Source: Neolewinella agarilytica | GTDB taxonomy: Bacteria; Bacteroidota; Bacteroidia; Chitinophagales; Saprospiraceae | DNA length: 64,000 bases | Assembly (NCBI RefSeq): GCF_900110645.1 | Contig: NZ_FOFB01000001.1 | Location: 434,001 to 498,000 of the forward strand | Reading direction: 5' to 3' | In this document: piece by piece, positions 35,961 through 43,823 of the stretch | Layout of the letters: each line of letters opens with the position of its first letter | Numbering within the stretch: the first letter of the stretch is position 1 | Notes under the pieces: model-generated | The model's input: only the letters and a program-made list of their open reading frames with translations | What the model was told of the DNA's origin: nothing | The model's database searches: none | Translations under genes and position numbers: made by a program

Positions 35961-38375
35961 ATGAGAGCACTTTTCTCCTTCCTGGTTTTGCTATCTGGCA
36001 TCAGCTGTTTTGCCCAATCCTACTCCCTGAAAATCGTTACCACGGACGCCAGCAATCGGGAACCGCTCGGCTTCGTCAATATTCAGGTGGAAGGAACCGA
36101 CGTTAACGGGACCACCGATCTGAACGGTGAAATCACCCTCGAGGTGCCCGGAGGAGACATTGTTTTGTTGGCTTCCTACCTTGGCTATGAGGCATTGCGC
36201 AAAGAATTAACCATCAATAACAGCCAGGCCCGGTTAATTCTGGCCATGGATCCCACCGCCCAGCTACTGGAGACCGTAGAGGTAAGCTCCAACGATGCCA
36301 GTGAGCGACTGGAACGCCCGATGATGGGTGTGGAACGACTGAGCATTGCCGAAATCGAAGTCTTACCCGTTGCCCTCGGTGAGGTCGACGTATTCCGGGG
36401 CTTACAGCTGCTTTCCGGGGTAAATTCCGCCGGGGAAGCCAGCAACGGGCTCAGTGTCCGGGGAGGTACTATTGACCAGAACCTGGTGCTTTTCGACGGT
36501 GCCCCCATCTTTACCCCTACCCACCTGTTCGGTCTGTTCTCCGTCTTTACGCCGGACGCAGTTGGCAGCGTCGACCTTTACCGCGCGAACATCCCTTCCC
36601 GCTTTGGCGGCCGGGTATCTTCCGTTCTCGATGTCCGCTCCAGAACGCCCCGCGCCGATAAGTTCCGGATGCAGGGCGGTATTGGTTTGGTGTCCAGTAA
36701 CCTGAGTATTGAAACCCCCGTTACTAAAGACAAAAAGCTAAAACTCCTGATCGGTGGTCGCGCCGGTCTGAATGATTTTGTCTTCTCAGCCATTGATCGG
36801 CTGAAAAATACCCAGAGCCGATTTGTAGACGGAACCGCTAAGCTTCGGTACTCCGCAAACGAAATGAACATCTTCACTTTATCCGGATTTTACAGCAAGG
36901 ATTTTTACCAAATTGACCTGCTCAATTCCTTCGGCGGCATTATCGCCGATCAAAATCAAAACGACTATTTTACCCTCAACGGAAGTGCCGAATGGCTGAA
37001 GATTTTTAACGATAAAATGAGCCTGCAAACGCGGCTGGTAACCAGTAACCATGAACCGAAAATCCTCTTCCCCCAGTCCGACTCAGAAAATGTAATTGAG
37101 TATAAATCCCAGATTCAATATTCCAGTGTTCAGAGTACGCTGGATTATCTGGGAAGCGGCGGACATCACCTCTCCGGTGGCCTGCAGCTTATTCGCTACG
37201 ACCTGAACCCCGGCGAATTAAACCCGGGAGGAGCAACTTCCGTGAACAACATTGCACTGGAAGACGAACAAGCCATCGAAGCCAGCCTGTTTGCCGAAGA
37301 TGAATGGACCGTCAGCGATAAGTTCAAACTCTCTCTTGGCCTGCGTTTCACTCAATTTTCTCAACTCGGTGCGGGCGAACAGCGCACTTACTCCAGTGAG
37401 GAAGTGATTGATGATGGCACCTTCGTCTCCGCCGAAACATTTGGTAAAGGTGAGACCATGCAGACCTACAGCGGACTGGAACCACGCCTCGGCCTGAGCT
37501 ATCAGCTCAGTTCAAAAATGAGCCTTAAGGCCGCTTACGCTCTTAACCGCCAGTACTTGCAGAATATCTATAACGCCACTACCCCACTCCCCAGTAGCCG
37601 TTGGAAAGTATCGGACAATAACATCGTTCCGCAGCAAGCTCAGCTATTTAGTGGAGGGCTCTATCTGCTGCCCGGTGAAGGTAAGTATGAGCTATCGCTG
37701 GAAGGTTACTACCGATCCATTGACAATCTACTGGAATACAAGCCTGGTGCTGACTTCTTCCTCAACCCTGCGGTTGAAACGGACGTAGTACAGGGGGAAG
37801 GGCAGGCTTACGGCATTGAGTTGGGCGTTAAAAAGCGAAGAGGTAAACTCACCGGAGAGGTAAACTATGCCTACGCCCGCAGCCGCAACCGGGTCAATGG
37901 CTCCACCTTTTCTACTTCGATCAATGGAGGAGACTGGTATAACGGTTACTTCGACCAACCGCACACCCTGAATACCAACCTTACGCTGGATGACGGCAAA
38001 ACGAATCGAATCAGCCTCAACTTCGTTGTACAGAGTAACCGCCCTTACACTGTCCCTAATGGATTCATTACCGTAGACGCTCAGCCCATTCCCATTTTTC
38101 TGGAACGGAATAATGACCGGCTCCCCGTTTACCACCGACTTGATTTCAGCTGGACCATTACCAACCCCAAAATGGTCAAAAAGCGCTGGGTGGGAGACTG
38201 GACCTTCACGGTCTATAACCTTTATGGCAGAGACAATGCTTACAATATTTACTACCAACCCCGCGAGGCAGGTGGCCCCTCGGAGGTCTTTGGGTCCAGT
38301 CCGTTGGGGAGCTATAAGCTGACCATCTTCGGTGCGCCAATCGTTAGTTTGAGCTATGGCTTTAAGTTTGAGTAA
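35961..38375 (+). CDS. TonB-dependent receptor with carboxypeptidase-regulatory-like domain
   Basis: 804 residues from the ATG at 35961; the longer frame from 35820 runs through repeat DNA. Signal peptide (FLVLLSGISCFAQ), CarboxypepD_reg-like domain at about 20-105 (GFVNIQVEGTDVNGTTDLNGE), plug domain (SVRGGTIDQNLVLFDGAPIF, RFGGRVSSVLDV), then a 22-strand barrel ending YGFKFE. It imports an unknown ligand across the outer membrane using TonB energy, probably with the DUF4249 lipoprotein upstream. A dispersed element (35881-35921) lies between the two genes. Confidence 0.92.
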   Translation: MRALFSFLVLLSGISCFAQSYSLKIVTTDASNREPLGFVNIQVEGTDVNGTTDLNGEITLEVPGGDIVLLASYLGYEALRKELTINNSQARLILAMDPTAQLLETVEVSSNDASERLERPMMGVERLSIAEIEVLPVALGEVDVFRGLQLLSGVNSAGEASNGLSVRGGTIDQNLVLFDGAPIFTPTHLFGLFSVFTPDAVGSVDLYRANIPSRFGGRVSSVLDVRSRTPRADKFRMQGGIGLVSSNLSIETPVTKDKKLKLLIGGRAGLNDFVFSAIDRLKNTQSRFVDGTAKLRYSANEMNIFTLSGFYSKDFYQIDLLNSFGGIIADQNQNDYFTLNGSAEWLKIFNDKMSLQTRLVTSNHEPKILFPQSDSENVIEYKSQIQYSSVQSTLDYLGSGGHHLSGGLQLIRYDLNPGELNPGGATSVNNIALEDEQAIEASLFAEDEWTVSDKFKLSLGLRFTQFSQLGAGEQRTYSSEEVIDDGTFVSAETFGKGETMQTYSGLEPRLGLSYQLSSKMSLKAAYALNRQYLQNIYNATTPLPSSRWKVSDNNIVPQQAQLFSGGLYLLPGEGKYELSLEGYYRSIDNLLEYKPGADFFLNPAVETDVVQGEGQAYGIELGVKKRRGKLTGEVNYAYARSRNRVNGSTFSTSINGGDWYNGYFDQPHTLNTNLTLDDGKTNRISLNFVVQSNRPYTVPNGFITVDAQPIPIFLERNNDRLPVYHRLDFSWTITNPKMVKKRWVGDWTFTVYNLYGRDNAYNIYYQPREAGGPSEVFGSSPLGSYKLTIFGAPIVSLSYGFKFE

Positions 38376-38440
38376 AGGGTAGCTGAACCTTCAGGTGGAT
38401 ACAGTTTCACTGGTTTAATCCTTCCTCTACTGCATAAAAA

Positions 38441-38475
38441 AACCTCCGATCCGGTTCAAAGACCAGATCAGGAGG
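38441..38475 (-). terminator. minus-strand terminator after the S24 regulator region
   Basis: CCTCCGATCCGGT and ACCAGATCAGGAGG pair with mismatches; on the minus strand the stem is followed by seven T residues. The 318-bp gap 38376-38693 contains only this and the hairpin at 38582-38619. Confidence 0.65.
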
Positions 38476-38581
38476 CAAAACAAAAAACAGCAGATTGTAG
38501 GGCGGTCCGTTCCGGCCGGAGCCGGTTATTGGAATTCGCCAGTAGTATTTAATAAAACAGAATGTAGCGTCCTGATACCGT

Positions 38582-38619
38582 AAAAACGGCGACCTCTCAA
38601 GGGTAGAGATCGCCGTTTT
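38582..38619. terminator. bidirectional terminator
   Basis: AAAAACGGCGACCTCT and AGAGATCGCCGTTTT form a strong stem with A/T runs on each side; terminates the S24 regulator gene. Confidence 0.82.
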
Positions 38620-38693
38620 GGTTCTGTCTACCACGGCCATAATAAGGCTTTCCAGTAGAAAAGAAACGTCACCGTGGAGCGACGGTAAGGTGT

Positions 38694-39425
38694 CTAGAGT
38701 TCGCTAATCCGGCGAACTACCTCATAAATTTTGGTACTCATCTCTACTTCCTCTACCCAGGGGTCATGCTCGAGGAAGTTAGCGGAAACCAGGCGAAGGC
38801 CCGTAATCCGGCCTTTGCTATCGGGTACGGTCTGAACGTACTTGATCCAGATGCTTCCTTTGCTGCGAACGGCGTAGATGCGGTTATCTCTGATTTGGTG
38901 AAGGCCATCGATTTCCTTACAGATGACGATGTCACCGTTATTAATCACGGGCTCCATGGAGTTACCGGTAATGGGGAAGGCGACGTAGCCGGAGCCCATA
39001 ATACCAGGCAGGCGGAAGAAATCCGTATCCTCAGTAGTGAAGCTGTCCGTATCGATACTGGCACCAGCAAATGCCTCCTTAGAGGTAAACATGATGTTGA
39101 GTGGAATATCAGAACCAACCACTTCAACGGGTTCGGGGAGCTCCATGCCGAAGGGAGTTCCATCCCCTTCCAGCAGATACGCCAGATTGACACCATACTC
39201 ATGGCAAACCCGACGGGCCTGTTCGTAGTTGATGCAACGTTTATCGTCATCATTTAAAAAGGCACGGACGATGTGTCCGTAAGAACGGTTATTGAGGATA
39301 CGCTTGGCAAAGTCACCAAGGCCACGACCATTACGGTCGTTCTTGATGATTTCCCCCCGCTCTTCCAATATTCGGAAGACCTCTTTAAAGCGGTCGTTCA
39401 ACTCGCGGCGATCTTGAGTAATCAT
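38694..39425 (-). CDS. S24/LexA-like regulator with N-terminal helix-turn-helix
   Basis: 243 residues. The N-terminal third is helical, with a possible HTH in NYEQARRVCHEYGVNLAYLLEGDG. The C-terminal S24 peptidase domain has the Ser in PITGNSMEPVINNGDIVI and the Lys in AVRSKGSIWIKYV, the self-cleavage dyad of phage repressors and LexA. It is probably a chromosomal CI/C2-like stress regulator. No phage genes are adjacent, so a remnant or a domesticated repressor is possible. Confidence 0.85.
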   Translation of the reverse strand: MITQDRRELNDRFKEVFRILEERGEIIKNDRNGRGLGDFAKRILNNRSYGHIVRAFLNDDDKRCINYEQARRVCHEYGVNLAYLLEGDGTPFGMELPEPVEVVGSDIPLNIMFTSKEAFAGASIDTDSFTTEDTDFFRLPGIMGSGYVAFPITGNSMEPVINNGDIVICKEIDGLHQIRDNRIYAVRSKGSIWIKYVQTVPDSKGRITGLRLVSANFLEHDPWVEEVEMSTKIYEVVRRISEL

Positions 39426-39555
39426 GTGTGGTATCAGTTATTTTCTACCACAAATTAAAACATTTTCAAACAATACCGCAACTTTTCCCCTTAAAATCTT
39501 TAAATTTTATGTTGGATTAATGGTTTTTCAGTTGGATTGGTGGTTAAATACAGAT

Positions 39556-39700
39556 TGTTGCAGGTTGGGCAGGTTGCAGGTTGGGCAGGTTGCAGGTTAC
39601 AGGTTACAGGTTGGGCAGGTTGCAACCTGTAACTTGAAACTTGAAACTTGCAACTTGAAACTTGCAACTTGTAATCTGCAACTTGAAACCTGCAACCTCC
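39556..39700. repeat. heptamer-repeat hairpin
   Basis: Left arm of GTTGCAG, GTTACAG and GTTGGGCAG units (39556-39622) and right arm of CTGCAAC, TTGAAAC, TTGCAAC units (39623-39700). Mostly 7-bp periodic and roughly self-complementary. Lies just after the stop of the dienoyl-CoA isomerase and 130 bp before the S24 regulator start. Confidence 0.85.
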
Positions 39701-39707
39701 CCCCTCC

Positions 39708-40442
39708 CTACCCCAACAATAAATTGGCACTATAATCCGCCACGTACTTCAGGCTGTCGGCCGTAGAGTGCTCCCGCTGATAGAGGAGGTTGTGTTTGAT
39801 CCCTGCGATTACACGGGGTGGCTTGCTGGCAATGCTGGCGGCAATTTCCGTTACGCCGGCCAGCAGCGTCTCCCGGTTAGAGAAAGACTGATTGACCAGC
39901 CCGGAGCGGAGGGCCTCCGGAGCAAACATCTTCCGGCCGGTAAAGGCCAGTTCGCTCACCAGGCCGGGTTGTAGAATATAAGGTAGCCGCTGGAGGGTAC
40001 CGATATCGGCAACAATGCCAAAGTCCACTTCCTTGACGGTGAAGTAAGCATCCTCGGAGCAATAGCGAATATCGCAGGCAGAGATAATGTCTACCCCGCC
40101 CCCGATACAACCGCCGTGGATGGCGGCGAGTACCGGCTTGCGGCACTGCTCGATGGCAGTAATACTGGCCTGGATCCGGAGGATGAAGGTCTCCAGCTGA
40201 GCGATCATCTCTGCCTTCGTGCCAATGGCACGAGCCTGAAGACTCCCGAGGACAGCAAGATCCATCCCCGCACAAAAGTGTTTTCCTTCGCCGGCGAGGA
40301 TGACGACGTGCACGTCGTCGTTTTCGTCCAGCTCCCGGAAGGTATCGCCCATGGCGTCCCAGTCGGCTTCGCCCAGGGCGTTAGCCCGGTCGGGGTGCGA
40401 AAAAGTAACGGTGGCGATGTGGTTACTAATGGAAGTTTTCAT
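39708..40442 (-). CDS. delta(3,5)-delta(2,4)-dienoyl-CoA isomerase-like crotonase
   Basis: 244 residues. GEGKHFCAGMDLAVLG is the oxyanion-hole loop, and IHGGCIGGGVDIISACDIRYCSEDAYFTVKEVDFGIVADIGTLQRLP (read in parts) closely follows the ECH1 type with both acidic residues. It isomerises 3,5-dienoyl-CoA to 2,4-dienoyl-CoA during oxidation of unsaturated fatty acids. It lies 14 bp after the reductase gene on the same strand, so the two form an operon. Confidence 0.87.
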   Translation of the reverse strand: MKTSISNHIATVTFSHPDRANALGEADWDAMGDTFRELDENDDVHVVILAGEGKHFCAGMDLAVLGSLQARAIGTKAEMIAQLETFILRIQASITAIEQCRKPVLAAIHGGCIGGGVDIISACDIRYCSEDAYFTVKEVDFGIVADIGTLQRLPYILQPGLVSELAFTGRKMFAPEALRSGLVNQSFSNRETLLAGVTEIAASIASKPPRVIAGIKHNLLYQREHSTADSLKYVADYSANLLLG

Positions 40443-40456
40443 GGTTGTTCAATGAT

Positions 40457-41251
40457 TTACCGAAACATGTTTACCATCCGCATCCGGTCTCCGTGCAGAT
40501 GGTCCATGCCGTCGACATAAAGGGTGGTGCCGCTGGTGTAAGCGGACAGCGGACTGGCGAGAAAAAGCACGGCATTGGCAACATCTTCGATGGTACCGTG
40601 GCGTTGCATCAGGTTTTCCTCCTTCATTTTATCCAGCAGTGCCTTGACGGGTTCGGCATAGGTATCGAGCCCGGAGGAGATGATCGTTCCCGGAGCAACG
40701 CAGTTCAGGCGGATGTTGTAAACGGCCCATTCCTGCGCCAGTGTTTTGGTGAGGTTCTCCACGGCGGCGCGGGCAGCGCCGGTGTGGGCCATGCCCGGAA
40801 AACCACGCAGGTGGTTAACGACGATGTTTATGATGTTGCCGCTTTTTTGCGGCACGAAAAAGCGGTTGGCCATGATGCGGGACACATAAAAGGTGCCGTT
40901 CACGTTCGTGTTGATCACGGCATTCCAGCCGTTGTCACTGATGTGTCGGGCCAGGCTGGGAAACTGTCCGCCGGCGTTATTGACCAGAATATCCAGGCGA
41001 CCAAACTCACTTTCGATGAGATCCGCCAGGGCTTCCACTTCCTCGCTTTTGCGGATGTCACAGGGGCGCTGCACGCAGGTGCCGTGTTCGGATAAGGCAG
41101 CAGCGGCTTCCGCCAACGGCGCCGCTTTGCGGGCGCAGATGATGACTTTAGCACCCAGCTTCAGCAAAGCCTCCGCGATGCCGTAGCCGATGCCCGATCT
41201 GCCGCCGGTAACGAGGGCTACTTTGTCCTGAAATAAATTGGGGGCGTACAT
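40457..41251 (-). CDS. SDR-family enoyl-CoA reductase (PECR/DECR-like)
   Basis: 264 residues. NADP(H) site VTGGRSGIGYGIAEALLKLG, LVNNAGGQF, and a catalytic region GFPGMAHTGAARAAVENL where the SDR Tyr-x-x-x-Lys is replaced by a H-x-GAAR pattern, as in peroxisomal trans-2-enoyl-CoA and 2,4-dienoyl-CoA reductases. It probably reduces double bonds in acyl-CoA chains. Operon with the dienoyl-CoA isomerase. Its promoter region holds an AGCGAA-N2-TTCGCT palindrome (41282-41295). Confidence 0.85.
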   Translation of the reverse strand: MYAPNLFQDKVALVTGGRSGIGYGIAEALLKLGAKVIICARKAAPLAEAAAALSEHGTCVQRPCDIRKSEEVEALADLIESEFGRLDILVNNAGGQFPSLARHISDNGWNAVINTNVNGTFYVSRIMANRFFVPQKSGNIINIVVNHLRGFPGMAHTGAARAAVENLTKTLAQEWAVYNIRLNCVAPGTIISSGLDTYAEPVKALLDKMKEENLMQRHGTIEDVANAVLFLASPLSAYTSGTTLYVDGMDHLHGDRMRMVNMFR

Positions 41252-41274
41252 GGGCAGTCGACTTTAGTTGCGAC

Positions 41275-41297
41275 GCAATGTAGCGAAAATTCGCTAA
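41275..41297 (-). promoter_or_regulatory. palindrome AGCGAA-N2-TTCGCT overlapping a -7 box
   Basis: On the minus strand AGCGAATTTTCGCT runs into TACATTGC (41282-41275), 23 bp before the enoyl-CoA reductase start. The plus-strand 16-mer AGCGAAAATTCGCTAA is identical to 7287-7302. Confidence 0.6.
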
Positions 41298-41347
41298 AAT
41301 CGCTTTTTGTCAGGCACCTTTGTGGTGCAGCCTAAAGCGCGGTGGCC

Positions 41348-41391
41348 TTAGCTCCTCTAACCGCTTCCTTTGCACCTGCGCCCCGGCGCCC
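41348..41391 (+). repeat. dispersed 41-bp element, copy 13
   Basis: TTAGCTCCTCTAACC, CTTTGCACCTGCG, CCCCGGCGCCC. Ends 52 bp before the acyl-CoA synthetase start, same orientation. Confidence 0.82.
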
Positions 41392-41443
41392 ACATTCTTT
41401 ATCTAGCCAAAAAATCCTACCTTCCCGCCTTTAAGCTCGATTT

Positions 41444-43114
41444 ATGCAATTCCCTACCTTACTCCATGCCTTCTATCACCGTGAAAAAGCCCAGGCTGAA
41501 CGGGTGTATCTTCGCCAGCCCTTCGGGGAAAAATGGGAAGATTACAGCTGGGCGGAAGTAGGCCAAATGGCCCGTAAGGTGGCCACTTACCTGAAGGCGC
41601 AGAACTTCCCTCCCCGCAGCAATATCGGGCTGGTCTCCAAAAATTGCCGGGAATGGGTAATCGCCGACCTGGCCATCATGATGGCCGGTCACGTTTCGGT
41701 ACCTTTTTTCGCCACCCTGACCGGTAAGCAGATAGCAGAAGTACTTGACCTGGGAGATGTTGTTTGTCTCTTCGCCGGCAAAACCGAAGTTTGGGACGAC
41801 ATGAAAAAAGGCGTCCCCGAAGACATGCCCCTGATTCGCTTTCCCCATTATGCGGGCAATTCGGAGATTAAACGAGGGAAAGACTGGAATGAAATTCTGC
41901 AGGAAAATGCGCCAATGGAAGGGAGCCCCGTTCCATCGCCTGATGACCTCTGGACCATCATCTTCACCAGTGGAACCACCGGAACGCCAAAGGGCGTGAT
42001 GGTCAAACACGGCACCATGGCCGCACAGGCGCGGGCTATTCATGACAAGAACGTCCTGAACCTTGATCAGACGGGCGCCAGCAACGTTTTCTTCAGTTTC
42101 CTGCCGCTCAATCACGTAGCCGAACGTGGCGTAGTGGAATGTATGTGCATCTGGTACGGCGGCTCCATGGCCTTCACCGAAAGTATTGATCGCTTTGCCG
42201 CCAACCTTCAGGATATCCGCCCGACACTATTTTTCGCCGTCCCCAGAATCTGGACGAAACTCCGGGGTGGCGTGCTGGCTAAAATGCCGCTGGAGAAGCT
42301 CAATAAGTTCCTTCGGATTCCCATTCTTTCCTGGTACGTTAAGCGAAAGATCGCCAAGGGGCTCGGTCTGGACCGGACGCGGATTAACATCACCGGTGCC
42401 GCTGCCATTCCCCAGGCAACGAAGTCTTTCTTTGCCAAAATCGGCCTGCCCTTGTCCGAAGCCTACGGGATGACGGAGAACTGCGCCACCAGTCACATGC
42501 TCTTCCCCGGCCAGGACAAGCCCGGCTCCGTTGGCCAGGCACAGCCCGGAACGGAATGCCGCATCGACCCCGAATCCGGTGAAGTACTGACCAAAGCTCT
42601 CTACACAATGGATGGCTACTATAAGGATGAAGAAAAAACGGCGGAGACCATTACCGACGGCTGGTTGCACACCGGTGATCAGGGCAAAATTGATGAAGAC
42701 GGCTTCCTCTTCCTGACCGGCCGGGTGAAAGACACCTTTAAAACGGCCAAAGCCAAGTTTATCGTCCCGAACGAAATTGAGAAAAAATTTGACAGCCTGA
42801 CCGACCTCGAGCAAATGTGTCTGCTGGGCCTCGGCATGCCACAGCCCGTCCTGGTGGTTTCTCTCTCAGAACTCGGTGCGGCGCTTCCGCAGGATGCACT
42901 GCAGCGCTCATTGAAAGCAAAGCTGGACAGCGTCAATGCTACCTTAGCCAGCTACAAAAAGGTGGCGGCTATTATCATTGCCAAAGAAGACTTCACCGTA
43001 GAGAATGGTTTGCTTACACCAACCCTGAAGGTTAAACGCCCACAGGTTCACACCCGCTTTAGCAAGCACCTCCCCGAGTGGTGCAGTCTGGACGGAGAGG
43101 TTATTTGGGAGTAA
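41444..43114 (+). CDS. long-chain acyl-CoA synthetase (AMP-forming)
   Basis: 556 residues. The AMP-binding signature IFTSGTTGTPKGVMVKHG, the adenine/acyl motif YGMTENCATSH and GWLHTGDQGKIDEDGFLFLTGR are complete. It activates free fatty acids to acyl-CoA. The ATG at 41444 lies 53 bp after a dispersed element (41348-41391). Divergent from the reductase/isomerase operon and followed by a thioesterase gene after 33 bp. Confidence 0.92.
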   Translation: MQFPTLLHAFYHREKAQAERVYLRQPFGEKWEDYSWAEVGQMARKVATYLKAQNFPPRSNIGLVSKNCREWVIADLAIMMAGHVSVPFFATLTGKQIAEVLDLGDVVCLFAGKTEVWDDMKKGVPEDMPLIRFPHYAGNSEIKRGKDWNEILQENAPMEGSPVPSPDDLWTIIFTSGTTGTPKGVMVKHGTMAAQARAIHDKNVLNLDQTGASNVFFSFLPLNHVAERGVVECMCIWYGGSMAFTESIDRFAANLQDIRPTLFFAVPRIWTKLRGGVLAKMPLEKLNKFLRIPILSWYVKRKIAKGLGLDRTRINITGAAAIPQATKSFFAKIGLPLSEAYGMTENCATSHMLFPGQDKPGSVGQAQPGTECRIDPESGEVLTKALYTMDGYYKDEEKTAETITDGWLHTGDQGKIDEDGFLFLTGRVKDTFKTAKAKFIVPNEIEKKFDSLTDLEQMCLLGLGMPQPVLVVSLSELGAALPQDALQRSLKAKLDSVNATLASYKKVAAIIIAKEDFTVENGLLTPTLKVKRPQVHTRFSKHLPEWCSLDGEVIWE

Positions 43115-43147
43115 ACGTAAACCTGCAAAAGATCACTGATTTACTAC

Positions 43148-43573
43148 ATGATTTGGACTACCCCCCCCACCCTGGAAGGGCTCAATGCCAGCAACCAAGA
43201 TACTGCGGCCTCCCACCTCGACCTTACTTTTACTGAATTTGGCGATGACTACCTGATCGCAGAGATGCCCGTTACCTCCCGCAGCGTACAACCCATGCGG
43301 ATGCTCCACGGCGGTATCAGCTGTTTTATCATTGAAACACTCGGCTCAGTAGCCGGGATGCTCTGTGTGCCGAAGCCCGGGCAGCAGTACATTGTGGGCA
43401 CGGAGATTAACGCCAGCCACCTCCGGGGGGTCCCCGAAGGAAACAAGGTCTTTGGCAAGGTCACCCCCGTCCGCATCGGGAGAAGAGTTCAGGTTTGGCA
43501 GGTAGACATAAGCAATCAGGCCGGCAGGCTGATTTGCACCGGACGCATCAATTGCCAGGTGCTGATGATGTAG
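43148..43573 (+). CDS. hotdog-fold acyl-CoA thioesterase (PaaI/YdiI type)
   Basis: 141 residues. MRMLHGGISCFIIETLGSVAG contains the H-G-G and catalytic Glu of PaaI-type thioesterases; GTEINASHLRGVPEG is the family's second block. It hydrolyses acyl- or aryl-CoA esters in the cytoplasm; DHNA-CoA in menaquinone synthesis is one possible substrate. Same direction and probably co-transcribed with the acyl-CoA synthetase. Confidence 0.87.
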   Translation: MIWTTPPTLEGLNASNQDTAASHLDLTFTEFGDDYLIAEMPVTSRSVQPMRMLHGGISCFIIETLGSVAGMLCVPKPGQQYIVGTEINASHLRGVPEGNKVFGKVTPVRIGRRVQVWQVDISNQAGRLICTGRINCQVLMM

Positions 43574-43574
43574 T

Positions 43575-43717
43575 TCTCCCCCCTGATTTGATGAGGCATA
43601 TTTCCTCCAGTACGGAGTGACATAAATTCACCGCTATTTGTATTGAGGCCCTCGGCGCACTTCTCGGCTGGCTTCTCCTTCGTCGAAGCTCGCTCGAAGC
43701 GCACCGAGGGGGGGAGA
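43575..43717. repeat. possible MITE-like element with CTCCCCCC/GGGGGGAG ends
   Basis: Outer TTCTCCCCCC and GGGGGGAGAG are complementary and about 140 bp apart; inside, GCCCTCGGCGCACTTCTCGG pairs imperfectly with CTCGAAGCGCACCGAGGG. Located in the 250-bp convergent gap between the thioesterase and acs. Confidence 0.5.
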
Positions 43718-43823
43718 GATTAGCAAGCAACTTAGTTTACACTGTACTAGCATCGGCACAAACCACGGCCGCAGTCTGACTCATCAGACTACGGCCGTAG
43801 ATTTAAGGAAAGGGTTATTCCCC

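Noticed and set aside
38694-39425. Prophage remnant around the S24 regulator
   Set aside because: No integrase, structural or replication genes and no attachment-like direct repeats; neighbours are metabolic genes.
40457-41251. Loss of catalytic Tyr-Lys in the SDR as a sign of an inactive enzyme
   Set aside because: The H-x-GAAR pattern is normal in the trans-2-enoyl-CoA/2,4-dienoyl-CoA reductase branch.
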